From ZAX-1 sp046533095 (lineage in GTDB: Bacteria > Bacillota > Clostridia > Lachnospirales > Lachnospiraceae): a DNA stretch of 64,000 nucleotides. Position numbers and translations under genes: made by a program. Location: NCBI GenBank assembly GCA_046533095.1, contig JAJQRA010000016.1, positions 1 to 64,000 on the forward strand, given 5' to 3'. Shown in pieces: positions 34,416 through 43,289 of this stretch (positions are counted from its first letter, which is position 1; each line of letters opens with the position of its first letter). A model generated the notes under the pieces. That model was not told where the DNA came from, made no database searches, and saw only the letters and a program-made list of their open reading frames with translations.

Positions 34416-34919
34416 ATGATGTTGGAGATTTTTTATCCAGATGAATATGTAGACACTACCTATCAGATAGACTTTGCAAGCTTATATGAAACCGGCTATC
34501 GTGGATTGATTTTTGATATCGACAATACATTAGTTGCACATGGTGCAAAAGCAGATGAGAGGGCAAAAGAACTTTTTGCTCGATTAAAAAAAATGGGATT
34601 TGCCTGCTGCCTGCTCTCTAATAATAAAGAACCAAGAGTCAAGTCTTTTAACGAAGACGTTATGGTAGAGTTTATTTTCAATGCACGAAAGCCTTCTGTT
34701 AGGAACTATCAAGAAGCAATGAGAAAATTAAAAACAGATATAACAAATACAGCTTTTATTGGAGATCAAATATTTACAGATATTTATGGTGCAAAACGAG
34801 CAGGGATGCGTAGCATATTAGTAAAACCGCTTCATCCAAAAGAAGAAATACAGATTGTACTGAAACGTTATCTTGAGAAAATAGTTCTTCATTTTTATAA
34901 AAAACAGCTTAAAAAGTAA
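34416..34919 (+). CDS. yqeG: YqeG-family HAD-IIIA phosphatase
   Basis: The 167-aa HAD-superfamily phosphatase has motif I FDIDNTLVAHG (nucleophile Asp at about 31), motif II LLSNN near 68, and FIGDQIFTDIYGAKRAGMR (motif IV). The family includes YqeG and mitochondrial phosphatidylglycerophosphatase Gep4, so a role in membrane lipid synthesis is possible but unproven here. GGAGGACAG precedes two adjacent ATGs; the first is taken. The upstream AAGGAGGCACTACAGC box recurs elsewhere in the window. Confidence 0.9.
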   Translation: MMLEIFYPDEYVDTTYQIDFASLYETGYRGLIFDIDNTLVAHGAKADERAKELFARLKKMGFACCLLSNNKEPRVKSFNEDVMVEFIFNARKPSVRNYQEAMRKLKTDITNTAFIGDQIFTDIYGAKRAGMRSILVKPLHPKEEIQIVLKRYLEKIVLHFYKKQLKK

Positions 34920-34960
34920 AGGACTGTCAAAAAATACCACTTTAGAAGAGAGGTAAAAGG

Positions 34961-35404
34961 ATGAAAATAGCAATCGGCAATGACCATACGGCAATCGATA
35001 TGAAAAATGAAATAATGAAATATGTGAAGGAACTAGGGCATGATATCATAGACTTTGGCACAAATGAAACAAAAAGTTGTGATTATCCATTATATGGGGA
35101 AAAAGTAGGAAGGGCGGTCGCTTCAAATGAGGTAGACTGCGGAATATTAATATGTGGTACTGGTGTAGGGGTATCCCTTGCGGCAAATAAAATAAAGGGG
35201 ATACGGGCAGGCGTGTGTTCAGATACCACAACGGCACGGTTAATCAAGCAACATAACAATGCGAATATTCTTGCATTTGGAGTCAGGATTGTTGGAATTG
35301 AATTGGCAAAAGATATCGTAAAAGCTTACTTAGAAGCAGATTTTCTAGGTGGTCGGCACCAGGGACGTATTGATATGATTGCGGCGATTGAAGAAAAAGG
35401 TTGA
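34961..35404 (+). CDS. rpiB: Ribose-5-phosphate isomerase B
   Basis: The 147-aa LacA/RpiB enzyme interconverts ribose-5-P and ribulose-5-P in the non-oxidative pentose phosphate pathway. GNDHTAIDMKNEI at the N-terminus and ILICGTGVGVSLAANK (catalytic Cys region) are diagnostic. AGAGGTAAAAGG precedes the ATG. It complements rpe at 29 kb in the same pathway. Confidence 0.95.
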   Translation: MKIAIGNDHTAIDMKNEIMKYVKELGHDIIDFGTNETKSCDYPLYGEKVGRAVASNEVDCGILICGTGVGVSLAANKIKGIRAGVCSDTTTARLIKQHNNANILAFGVRIVGIELAKDIVKAYLEADFLGGRHQGRIDMIAAIEEKG

Positions 35405-35496
35405 AAATTATGGTCTTTTATTATAGAATAGAAAAGCGTAGGGTGCATTGAATATCCAATAAGGCGGATGGAATGGGAGTTTAAGGAGGGATAATA

Positions 35497-36054
35497 ATGA
35501 TATCAGCAGGAAATTTTAGAAATGGCATAACAATCGAAATAGAAAATAATATATACCAAATTATTGAGTTTCAACATGTAAAACCAGGGAAAGGGGCAGC
35601 TTTTGTCAGAACAAAATTAAAAAATATCAAGAGTGGCGGTGTAATTGAAAAAACATTTCGCCCTTCCGAAAAATGCCCACAGGCGCATATTGAAAGGGCA
35701 GATATGCAGTACTTGTATGCTGACGGCGATCTATATCATTTTATGAACGTAGAAACATATGAGCAAATTGCTTTAGGGAAAGAAACGATTGGTGAGGCTT
35801 TAAAATTTGTAAAAGAGAACGAAATGGTAAAGATGTGTTCCCACAATAAAAGCGTATATGCAGTAGAGCCACCATTATTTGTAGAATTACAGATTGTAGA
35901 GACTGAACCCGGATTTAAAGGCGATACGGCGCAAGGAGCAACAAAACCGGCTGTCGTTGAAACAAGGGCAACGGTATATGTTCCGCTGTTTGTGGAGCAA
36001 GATGATAAAATTAAAATTGATACAAGAACCGGAGAATATCTATCTAGAGTGTAA
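35497..36054 (+). CDS. efp: Elongation factor P
   Basis: The 185-aa protein relieves ribosome stalling at polyproline. The three-domain fold is full length: KOW-like domain with the loop PGKGAAF carrying Lys32, the usual modification site, and two OB domains ending in KIDTRTGEYLSRV. TTTAAGGAGGGATAATA precedes the ATG, a near-perfect ribosome binding site. No modification enzyme is nearby. Confidence 0.97.
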   Translation: MISAGNFRNGITIEIENNIYQIIEFQHVKPGKGAAFVRTKLKNIKSGGVIEKTFRPSEKCPQAHIERADMQYLYADGDLYHFMNVETYEQIALGKETIGEALKFVKENEMVKMCSHNKSVYAVEPPLFVELQIVETEPGFKGDTAQGATKPAVVETRATVYVPLFVEQDDKIKIDTRTGEYLSRV

Positions 36055-36074
36055 CATAAATAGGAGGCCGATCA

Positions 36075-37088
36075 ATGGCGATTTTAGTGACTGGCGGGGC
36101 AGGATATATTGGTAGCCATACCTGCATTGAACTGATTCGTGCGGGACATAACGTTGCTGTGATAGACAATCTGTCTAATTCCAGTGAAGAATCCCTGCAT
36201 CGTATCAAGAACATAACAGGGGTTGAGATTCCATTTTACAAAGCGGACATAAGGGATAAGGAAGCGCTGCATGTAATATTTGAAAAAGAATCAGTGAATT
36301 GTGTGATTCATTTTGCAGGGCTGAAAGCAGTGGGCGAATCCGTTTTAAAGCCTTTAGCGTATTACCAGAATAATATAGCAGGGACGTTGACTTTGTGTGA
36401 AGTGATGAAAGAGCATGGAGTTACGAACATAATCTTTAGTTCGTCAGCAACCGTCTATGGGGATCCTGCGTTCATCCCGATTACGGAGGAATGCCCAAAG
36501 GGCGAGGTTACAAACCCCTATGGACAGACCAAGTCTATGCTAGAGCAGGTGTTAATGGATATTCATACAGCCGATCCAACATGGAATGTCGTATTGCTTC
36601 GCTATTTTAATCCCATCGGAGCACATGAAAGTGGAATGATTGGAGAAGATCCAAAAGGGATTCCAAATAATTTATTGCCCTATGTTGCTCAAGTGGCAGT
36701 TGGAAAGCTTCCACATGTAAATGTTTTCGGCAACGATTATAATACGGAGGACGGAACGGGCGTTCGTGATTATATTCATGTGGTTGATTTGGCCTTAGGC
36801 CACGTAAAGGCATTTAAGAAAATAGAAGCCAAATCTGGTCTAAGCATCTACAATCTTGGAACCGGAAAAGGCTATAGTGTATTGCAGGTAATAAAAGCTT
36901 TTGAAAAAGCATGTAAAAAACCCATACCTTATGAAATCAAGCCAAGGCGAGCGGGAGATATTGCAACATGCTATGCAGATCCGAAGAAAGCAAAAGAAGA
37001 GCTTGACTGGGAAGCGAAGTTTGACATTGAAAAAATGTGTGAGGACAGCTGGCACTGGCAGAGCAAGAATCCCAATGGATATAAATAG
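36075..37088 (+). CDS. galE: UDP-glucose 4-epimerase
   Basis: The 337-aa short-chain dehydrogenase-type epimerase interconverts UDP-glucose and UDP-galactose with bound NAD. The NAD loop is VTGGAGYIGSHTC (6-18). The catalytic Ser/Tyr/Lys are in SSSATVYGD and NPYGQTK. IGEDPKGIPNNLLPYVAQVA and GDIATCYADP are GalE signatures. GGAGGCCG precedes ATG. It is 20 bases after efp. No other gal genes are present, so exopolysaccharide precursor supply is a likely role. Confidence 0.95.
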   Translation: MAILVTGGAGYIGSHTCIELIRAGHNVAVIDNLSNSSEESLHRIKNITGVEIPFYKADIRDKEALHVIFEKESVNCVIHFAGLKAVGESVLKPLAYYQNNIAGTLTLCEVMKEHGVTNIIFSSSATVYGDPAFIPITEECPKGEVTNPYGQTKSMLEQVLMDIHTADPTWNVVLLRYFNPIGAHESGMIGEDPKGIPNNLLPYVAQVAVGKLPHVNVFGNDYNTEDGTGVRDYIHVVDLALGHVKAFKKIEAKSGLSIYNLGTGKGYSVLQVIKAFEKACKKPIPYEIKPRRAGDIATCYADPKKAKEELDWEAKFDIEKMCEDSWHWQSKNPNGYK

Positions 37089-37233
37089 AGCGTGTCGCAT
37101 AAAGTTTCCCCCGTTTAGCAGTGCTTTATCAAAATGAAAAGAAACGGACTTGGCCGGATCATCCACCTCGCAATATTGGGGTACTGAATAGCTGCAATAA
37201 AAATACAAGAAAGAAGAAGGGACAGGTTGCTTT

Positions 37234-37995
37234 ATGAAAAATGACTTGTTAACAATTGGGATTTTTACAATTCATGGCTATGGGCTGATGATCGCAATCG
37301 GTATTATAGCAGCATTGTTGCTGGCTTATTACAGGGCAAAAAGCAAGAATCTGGATTTTGATAAATTATATTCGATGGTTATGTGGGCAATTGTACTTGG
37401 ATACGTAGCTTCTAAATTGACGTATTATATCACAATTTTTCCGACTATTTTAGAAAATCCAAGAAGGCTGCTTGACCTTTCCGATGGTTTCGTTGTATAT
37501 GGAGGGATTATCGGAGGGATTGCAACGGCGTATTTTTACTGCAAAAGACACGGCTTGCGGGTATCGGAATATATAGATTTAGCGATACCATCTGTTGCGT
37601 TGGCGCAAGGGTTTGGAAGACTGGGATGCTTTTTGGCAGGGTGCTGCTACGGAAATGAAACGTCCTCTGCCTTTCACATTATTTTTCGGGAGTCTGCGTT
37701 TGCACCGAATAACGTACAATTGATACCGACCCAATTGATATCTAGCTTTTTGGATTTTGCAAACTGCTTTCTGTTGCTTTTCTTATCAAAAAGAGTAAAA
37801 CATAATGGGCAGATAACCGCGCTGTATTTCATTTTTTATAGTATTGGAAGATTCGCCTTAGAATTTTTCAGGGGGGATTTAATCAGGGGGAGTGTAGGAA
37901 GCCTAACTACATCCCAATTTATTTCACCTTTTGTCTGCGTGGCGGGGATCATCATTTTTATGGCAAGCAGAAAAAAACAAAAATCAGAAATTTAG
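37234..37995 (+). CDS. lgt: Prolipoprotein diacylglyceryl transferase
   Basis: The 253-aa membrane enzyme attaches diacylglycerol to the lipobox Cys of prolipoproteins. About seven hydrophobic segments are visible. The signature GFGRLGCFLAGCCYG near residue 128 includes the essential Arg. GFVVYGGIIGG and RFALEFFRGD also match. The ribosome binding site is only moderate. It would process, for example, the ABC transporter lipoprotein at 58 kb. Confidence 0.94.
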   Translation: MKNDLLTIGIFTIHGYGLMIAIGIIAALLLAYYRAKSKNLDFDKLYSMVMWAIVLGYVASKLTYYITIFPTILENPRRLLDLSDGFVVYGGIIGGIATAYFYCKRHGLRVSEYIDLAIPSVALAQGFGRLGCFLAGCCYGNETSSAFHIIFRESAFAPNNVQLIPTQLISSFLDFANCFLLLFLSKRVKHNGQITALYFIFYSIGRFALEFFRGDLIRGSVGSLTTSQFISPFVCVAGIIIFMASRKKQKSEI

Positions 37996-38071
37996 ACGAA
38001 ACCAAGAGCTTATCATAAAAAAAGCAAGTTGCCGACTGTGAACGTAACACGCAAGCAAGTCTATTTATACT

Positions 38072-39238
38072 TTGGGTATGAGTAGACTTTCTTTGATTTC
38101 TTTTTCATATAATATAGAAAGACCCGAATTTAGAGGAGCTACGGCTTACGTGAAAAAAATGAAAATGGCGGTTATCGTGGAAGCGGTATGTTTGTTGACA
38201 ATTGTTGCAATAAGTATGAAACACAACTCTATTTTAAGTGAAATATTTAACAATCAGGAATCCAAATTTGCAATGAGGAATGTGGCACAAAATCAAGTGG
38301 AGGAAGAATACATAAAATGGGTCGATTTTAATGTTTCCTATGAAGCCTTGGAGACGGCATATAATTTGGATGTGGAAACTTACAAAACGAAGCACCATGT
38401 GAACTTTATTGAACTGCTCGCCTATACAGCGGCCAAAAATGGCGGGACGTTTCCCTCTACTTCCAGCCGAGAAATACAAGAAACCGGGGAGGCGCTTAGT
38501 GTGGGTACAACCACAATGGAAACACTGACACTGGATATGAAGTATTATCCGTATTATCTGGAAGCGTACACGGCAGTTTTAGGCGGCTATGTAGGAGAAT
38601 ATGAGATACAGGTTGAAAACGATTCTACGAGTCAACCAACCTATGAGAAAAAATATGGCTTGATGGCATTTTCGCCGATTGCAAAAGGATTTCCCTATTG
38701 CGACTACGATGATTTTGGCGTTTCTAGAACGTATGGCTATGCAAGGCCGCATTTGGGTCATGATTTTTTGGGAGCAATTGGCACACCGATCATAGCGGTG
38801 GAATCCGGATATATTGAGGCGATTGGCTGGAATCAATATGGAGGATGGAGAATCGGTATCCGAAGTTTTGATAAAAAACGTTATTACTACTATGCACATT
38901 TGCGCCAGAATTATCCCTTTCGGGAAGGCTTAAAAGAAGGCAGTACCGTGACTGCCGGAGATGTCATTGGCTATATGGGGCATACTGGATACAGTAAAAC
39001 GGAGAATGTAAATAATATTGACAGTGTACATCTGCATTTTGGCATTCAGCTGATTTTTGATGAATCGCAAAAAGAGGGAAATTCAGAAATTTGGATAGAC
39101 CCATACCAGCTTGTACGGTTTTTATGTAAAAATCGTACGGAAGCTTTAAAAGTGGGTGAGAGCAAAGAGTGGAGGAGGGTTCAGGAAATGAAAGACCCTG
39201 CAGTGGAAAAAAATAGACAAGAAGAGGAAAAAAGATGA
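38072..39238 (+). CDS. M23-family (LytM-type) metallopeptidase, membrane anchored
   Basis: The 388-aa protein has an N-terminal membrane anchor (MAVIVEAVCLLTIVAISM, about residues 32-49), an unrecognised middle region, and a C-terminal M23 domain. Zinc ligands are visible in RPHLGHDFLG (HxxxD) and VHLHFGIQ (HxH). The domain should be outside the membrane and cleave, or merely bind, peptidoglycan. M23 proteins of this shape in Clostridia are often sporulation-linked (SpoIIQ-like), but that assignment is inference. The start could be ATG 38072, or ATG 38078 two codons in; ribosome binding site is weak. Confidence 0.8.
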   Translation: MGMSRLSLISFSYNIERPEFRGATAYVKKMKMAVIVEAVCLLTIVAISMKHNSILSEIFNNQESKFAMRNVAQNQVEEEYIKWVDFNVSYEALETAYNLDVETYKTKHHVNFIELLAYTAAKNGGTFPSTSSREIQETGEALSVGTTTMETLTLDMKYYPYYLEAYTAVLGGYVGEYEIQVENDSTSQPTYEKKYGLMAFSPIAKGFPYCDYDDFGVSRTYGYARPHLGHDFLGAIGTPIIAVESGYIEAIGWNQYGGWRIGIRSFDKKRYYYYAHLRQNYPFREGLKEGSTVTAGDVIGYMGHTGYSKTENVNNIDSVHLHFGIQLIFDESQKEGNSEIWIDPYQLVRFLCKNRTEALKVGESKEWRRVQEMKDPAVEKNRQEEEKR

Positions 39239-39322
39239 AGTTCCGAAAGACGAAAAGCTTGCGGATGAATTCAGCAAACTTGGCGACGCTGGACAATTTT
39301 TGTGGACGATCAGACAGAACTG

Positions 39323-39351
39323 TTGACAATCTAAATCGGTGGGTTTAGAAT
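39323..39351 (+). promoter_or_regulatory. Near-consensus sigma-A promoter for the 69-aa gene
   Basis: TTGACA (39323-39328), a 17-base spacer, TAGAAT (39346-39351), 46 bases before the start codon. Confidence 0.8.
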
Positions 39352-39397
39352 AGTATTTATGACATTGAAATATTTTGCAAAGAGGGGGACTTAAAAA

Positions 39398-39607
39398 ATG
39401 AATATAACGTTGGCACAGACGGAAAAGTTACTCAAAGGCAACTACACATTTACGCAGCTTGGATTTTCTATGATGATTACGCGACTGAAGATCGTCTATG
39501 CAGGGGATTTGTCATCGTTGCCCCTATGCACAAAAGAAATAAATAGCTACTTGGCTAAATTTTCCAGTGCAATGATACAGGATTACGAAGTGATCTCAAA
39601 GCTTTAG
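39398..39607 (+). CDS. Small protein of unknown function (69 aa)
   Basis: No family is recognised. The sequence begins MNITLAQTEKLLKGNYTFTQ and ends AMIQDYEVISKL; it is soluble-looking, with no signal peptide or membrane segment. Expression evidence is strong: AAAGAGGGGG lies 9 bases before the ATG and a near-consensus promoter lies upstream. It stands alone between the M23 peptidase and the convergent histidine kinase. This makes a real, well-expressed short gene likely. Confidence 0.7.
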   Translation: MNITLAQTEKLLKGNYTFTQLGFSMMITRLKIVYAGDLSSLPLCTKEINSYLAKFSSAMIQDYEVISKL

Positions 39608-39661
39608 AATAAAGCAATGTTTGGCGAGGATTGCTGATTAGCCGGTGAAGCAAACCCTGAT

Positions 39662-42502
39662 TTACATAAGCGCATTGATACCCTCTATTGCGTTTTCCAT
39701 GTCGAAAATTAGCATATTTTCTTCAATTTCCTCTAGTACCTGCTTGTTTTTGGCACTTAGGTTCATATTGTGGAATTTGCCGATCAAAGCATCGGCAGTA
39801 GAAATTTCGTCCATTTCCAGCGCATGTTTCAGTGTGAGCAAATCTTCTCGATTGATTATTTCCATTAAATCTGCCGATGGTGCATTGCTATCTGGATTCA
39901 CCGCACGGTCTATGCTGTCAGCAAGCTTGGCAAGTTCAGCTAAAAACGTTTCAACACTTCCTTTGATTGTTTCAATATCCCTACTTTTTCCTGCAAATTC
40001 AAGTTTTTTTGCCAACTCTGATACATTGGCGGCACCGATACTTGCCGCCGCGCTTTTTAAGGCATGGGCATGTATTGAAAAAAATGTTAAATCTGTTTCA
40101 CTGGTAAGACTAATATCCCGCAGAAAGTCAAAGCGCATCCGTGCGTCCTTCGAAAATACCTTTAATACATTGATATAGTTTTCTTCATTGCCACCTATCA
40201 TTTGAATTCCGTGTTCAACATCTGTATCGTAAATGTCTAAAAGTGTTCGCTTTGTAGCAGGAGCAATGTTTGAAACAGTATTCGTTTCTACCCATTTTTC
40301 CTTCGGAATCCACTTATGTATGAGGTCATATAGTTTTTTCGGTTCGATCGGTTTGGAGATATAGTCGTTCATTCCGCTAGCGAGAAACCGTTCCCTCATA
40401 CCGCTAATTGCGTTAGCAGTGAGCGCAACGATTACCATTTCTTGGAATTTTTTGCCGGGAAGTGCACGGATCGCAGCAGTTGTCTCTATGCCGTCCATTG
40501 CAGGCATCATATGATCCATAAATACAATATCGTAGTCATTTTCTTGCACAAGCTCTATCGCTTCGAATCCACTTAAACAAATGTCAATCGTGGCATTAAG
40601 CGGTGTCAGCAAACCTTGTGCAACCCGCAAATTTGTGCTAATATCATCCACAATAAGCAACCGGGCATCCGGTGCAGTATAGGTGATTCCGGTACCATGC
40701 TTTTTCGGATCGCCCACATCATTTCTACCGTTTAGCATATTAGCGATAGAAATCGAGTGAACGGGCATGGGAATCACACGTACATTGGGGGAAATGACAG
40801 TTTCATTGTTTTCCGCAAGCAAAACAAGCGTTGTGGAAACATTCATAATCTCTAATGTTTTGACTGTTTCATCAAACAGCAGCGTCGATACGAATACAAA
40901 CGGATAATTTCCGGTGCAAACCATCTCTTCAAATAGAACGGCAGTAGAAGCTAGCCTACATGGAACGCCTAAATTAGTTAGCGCCAGAACGATGGAATCG
41001 GCGTAAATTTTGCGGAGTTCAAAAACCAGAATATGTAGCCTGTCCGGCGCTTCTACCGAAGCTAAAAATTCTTTGGATGCTATTTCTTGTGGAATGGTAG
41101 CAGTAAATGTGTTTCCTTCACCGGGAACGCTCGTTGCCGTCACATCACCGCCCATAACGCGTGCAAGGTTTCTGGCAATCGCAAGTCCTAATCCTGTCCC
41201 TTCAACATGGAGATTTGCATGTAAATCAAACTTGGCAAAGCTGCCAAACAGAGTTTCCATATCCTCTTTATGCAAGTCGGCCCCCGTATCTGAAACGGAG
41301 AAGGACAGTATTATTTGCCCGTCGTCATTTGCCTTGCCTTTGGCGGAGAACTTAATATGGCCTTTGTGTGTATACTGCAGGGCATTGTTGAGCAAATTCA
41401 GCAAAATCTGCCGTACGTGGACAACGTCGCCAAGCAGGCTGGCTGGAAGGTGCGGGTCTATATCTGCGACAAACAAAAGTGTCGTGTCGGTGGTACGCAT
41501 CCGCACAATATTCGTTACATCGTTAATAAGCGATGCGAGATCGTACTCAGCTTTGACAATATCCATATCGCCACTTTCGATTTTAGAAAAATCAAGTATA
41601 TCGCTAATAATTGAAAGGAGGTTTGTCCCTGCCTGCTTTACATCTAGAGCATGTCCGTGAATAGTATCGGTGGCATCTTCTCGAAGGATAAGTTCAGACA
41701 TACCAAGAATCGCGTTCATAGGTGTACGGATCTCATGAGAGAGTTGGGCTAGAAAATCACTTGTAGCATTGCTGGTCTGCTGTACTTTACGCTTTTCGTC
41801 CTCCGCTGTTTCTTTTTCTTCCTCAAGTTTTTTGGAGCGAACTGTCTTTTGAATGACGACAAGGGCTAGTATGCTGACCATAATCATTAATGCTATGTAT
41901 AAAAACCGCATGTTGCGATATACGGTTTCGCCATGCTTGACATAATAGGTACTAATTTTGCTGTTTGCCACAAGAAGCTTGTTCATATTTGCCCGTATTG
42001 CTATGCCTAAGTCTTTTAAATCAACAGAAATATAGGTATACACATCATCGGCACGATTTTGCATACCGGCAGGGATCAGCTTGTTTTCCAACACATCATT
42101 GTATTGCACCAGTAGATCCGATAAATTTTGAATCAGCCTTATTTCTTCGCTAAAGTCCTGTGTGGAGGATGACATATTTACCTCTAAATATGCCTGATAA
42201 TTGTCTATAGATGTCTGCATGAGGGCAAAATTATCTTGCAATGTCCTACGATGCAGCTCGTTTTCTTCTTGCGCTGTTGCGTGGGCCAAATCGCGCATAG
42301 CCGCACGGACATTCACGTAAGGCATGGTGAAATTTACCAATTCCTCTAAAGGCTTTACCAGTAGGCTTTCCGTTGATGAAATGTTAAGTGACAACTGCCT
42401 TATGTTAATGACACTGACAATGATAATATAGAACAAAAATAAATACATAAAAATATAGCCGATAATAGATAATAAATTAAGTTTCGTCTTTTTAATTGAC
42501 AT
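39662..42502 (-). CDS. Hybrid sensor histidine kinase with receiver and HPt domains
   Basis: A 946-aa multidomain phosphorelay protein. Two membrane segments (about 12-35 and 200-220) bracket an extracytoplasmic sensor of about 165 residues, probably helical. Next come HisKA (SHEIRTPMNAILGM, phospho-His near 256), HATPase_c (ending GLGLAIARNLARVMGG) and a receiver-like domain without a phospho-Asp. A true receiver follows (VFMDHMMPAMDGIETT, Asp near 670), then an HPt domain (IHAHALKSAAASIGA, near 805). The output regulator is not adjacent, so the final phosphate goes elsewhere. TGGAGGAG precedes ATG 42502 and a good promoter lies 28 bases further up. Confidence 0.92.
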   Translation of the reverse strand: MSIKKTKLNLLSIIGYIFMYLFLFYIIIVSVINIRQLSLNISSTESLLVKPLEELVNFTMPYVNVRAAMRDLAHATAQEENELHRRTLQDNFALMQTSIDNYQAYLEVNMSSSTQDFSEEIRLIQNLSDLLVQYNDVLENKLIPAGMQNRADDVYTYISVDLKDLGIAIRANMNKLLVANSKISTYYVKHGETVYRNMRFLYIALMIMVSILALVVIQKTVRSKKLEEEKETAEDEKRKVQQTSNATSDFLAQLSHEIRTPMNAILGMSELILREDATDTIHGHALDVKQAGTNLLSIISDILDFSKIESGDMDIVKAEYDLASLINDVTNIVRMRTTDTTLLFVADIDPHLPASLLGDVVHVRQILLNLLNNALQYTHKGHIKFSAKGKANDDGQIILSFSVSDTGADLHKEDMETLFGSFAKFDLHANLHVEGTGLGLAIARNLARVMGGDVTATSVPGEGNTFTATIPQEIASKEFLASVEAPDRLHILVFELRKIYADSIVLALTNLGVPCRLASTAVLFEEMVCTGNYPFVFVSTLLFDETVKTLEIMNVSTTLVLLAENNETVISPNVRVIPMPVHSISIANMLNGRNDVGDPKKHGTGITYTAPDARLLIVDDISTNLRVAQGLLTPLNATIDICLSGFEAIELVQENDYDIVFMDHMMPAMDGIETTAAIRALPGKKFQEMVIVALTANAISGMRERFLASGMNDYISKPIEPKKLYDLIHKWIPKEKWVETNTVSNIAPATKRTLLDIYDTDVEHGIQMIGGNEENYINVLKVFSKDARMRFDFLRDISLTSETDLTFFSIHAHALKSAAASIGAANVSELAKKLEFAGKSRDIETIKGSVETFLAELAKLADSIDRAVNPDSNAPSADLMEIINREDLLTLKHALEMDEISTADALIGKFHNMNLSAKNKQVLEEIEENMLIFDMENAIEGINALM

Positions 42503-42529
42503 GTAAACTCCTCCATTAGAAATTGCTTT

Positions 42530-42558
42530 ATTTTAACATATTTACTGGCCTGTTTCAA
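42530..42558 (-). promoter_or_regulatory. Sigma-A-type promoter for the hybrid histidine kinase
   Basis: On the minus strand TTGAAA (complement of 42553-42558), a 17-base spacer, TAAAAT (complement of 42530-42535), 28 bases before the start codon. Confidence 0.75.
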
Positions 42559-42686
42559 TATACTAATTTATTAATATTTATATGAACAAATGTATTAAAA
42601 AATGAACAATGCGGACACAATTTTTAATTTTATGCTTACTGCTAAAATGGTGAAACAGTTGTTTATGATTATAATTGTGCATGAAA

Positions 42687-42722
42687 GAAGGGACCATTGA
42701 ACTTATCATCAATGACCCCTTC
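42687..42722 (-). terminator. Terminator-like hairpin between the repeat array and the kinase promoter
   Basis: GAAGGGACCATTGA and TCAATGACCCCTTC form a 14-position stem with two mismatches and an 8-base loop. Read on the minus strand it is followed by TTTCATGC, a weak T-run. It would separate any transcript of the 18-bp array from the kinase gene. Confidence 0.5.
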
Positions 42723-42760
42723 TAAATTATGATATCCATGGGACTATACCTCTAATTCTT

Positions 42761-43289
42761 TTATAAATAGCAGTTCCGTTATAAATAATCGTTTCTTTAT
42801 AAATAGCAGTTCTGTTACAAATAATGGTTCTGTTATAAATAGCAGTTCCGTTACAAATAGTGATTCCTTTCATAAAATAGCAGTTCCGTTATAAATAATC
42901 GTTTCTTTATAAATAGCAATTCCGTTATAAATAATCGTTTCTTTATAAATAGCAGTACTGTTACAAATAATGTTCTGTTATAAATAGCAGTTCCGTTACA
43001 AATAGTGATTCCTTTCATAAAATAGAAGTTCCGTTATAAATAATCGTTTCTTTATAAATAGCAGTTCCGTTACAAATAGTGATTCCTTTCATAAAATAGC
43101 AGTTCCGTTACAAATAGTGGTTCCTTTTATAAATAGCAGTTCCGTTATAAATAGTGGTTTCTTTATAAATAGCAGTTCTGTTATAAATAGTGGTTTCTTT
43201 ATAAATAGCAGTTCTGTTACAAATAGTGGTTCCTTTTATAAATAGCAGTTCCGTTATAAATAGTGGTTTCTTTCATAAATAATCGTTCC
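42761..43289. repeat. Minisatellite: about 29 copies of an 18-bp unit
   Basis: The unit is close to TTAYAAATARYNGTTYYK. Two alternating forms dominate, TTATAAATAGCAGTTCCG and TTATAAATAATCGTTTCT. Most units are 18 bp, a few 17, 19 or 20, so no reading frame survives. There are no unique spacers. Larger blocks of 3-4 units are themselves repeated, showing expansion in steps. It lies in a 1.48-kb stretch without a gene (42503-43984). Confidence 0.95.

Noticed and set aside
39645..41660. Long plus-strand frames opposite the histidine kinase (180 and 216 codons)
   Set aside because: The minus strand encodes a continuous, motif-complete kinase. The opposite frames show no family features or ribosome binding sites.
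42761..43289. CRISPR array
   Set aside because: Units are contiguous 18-mers with no unique spacers, and no cas genes are present.
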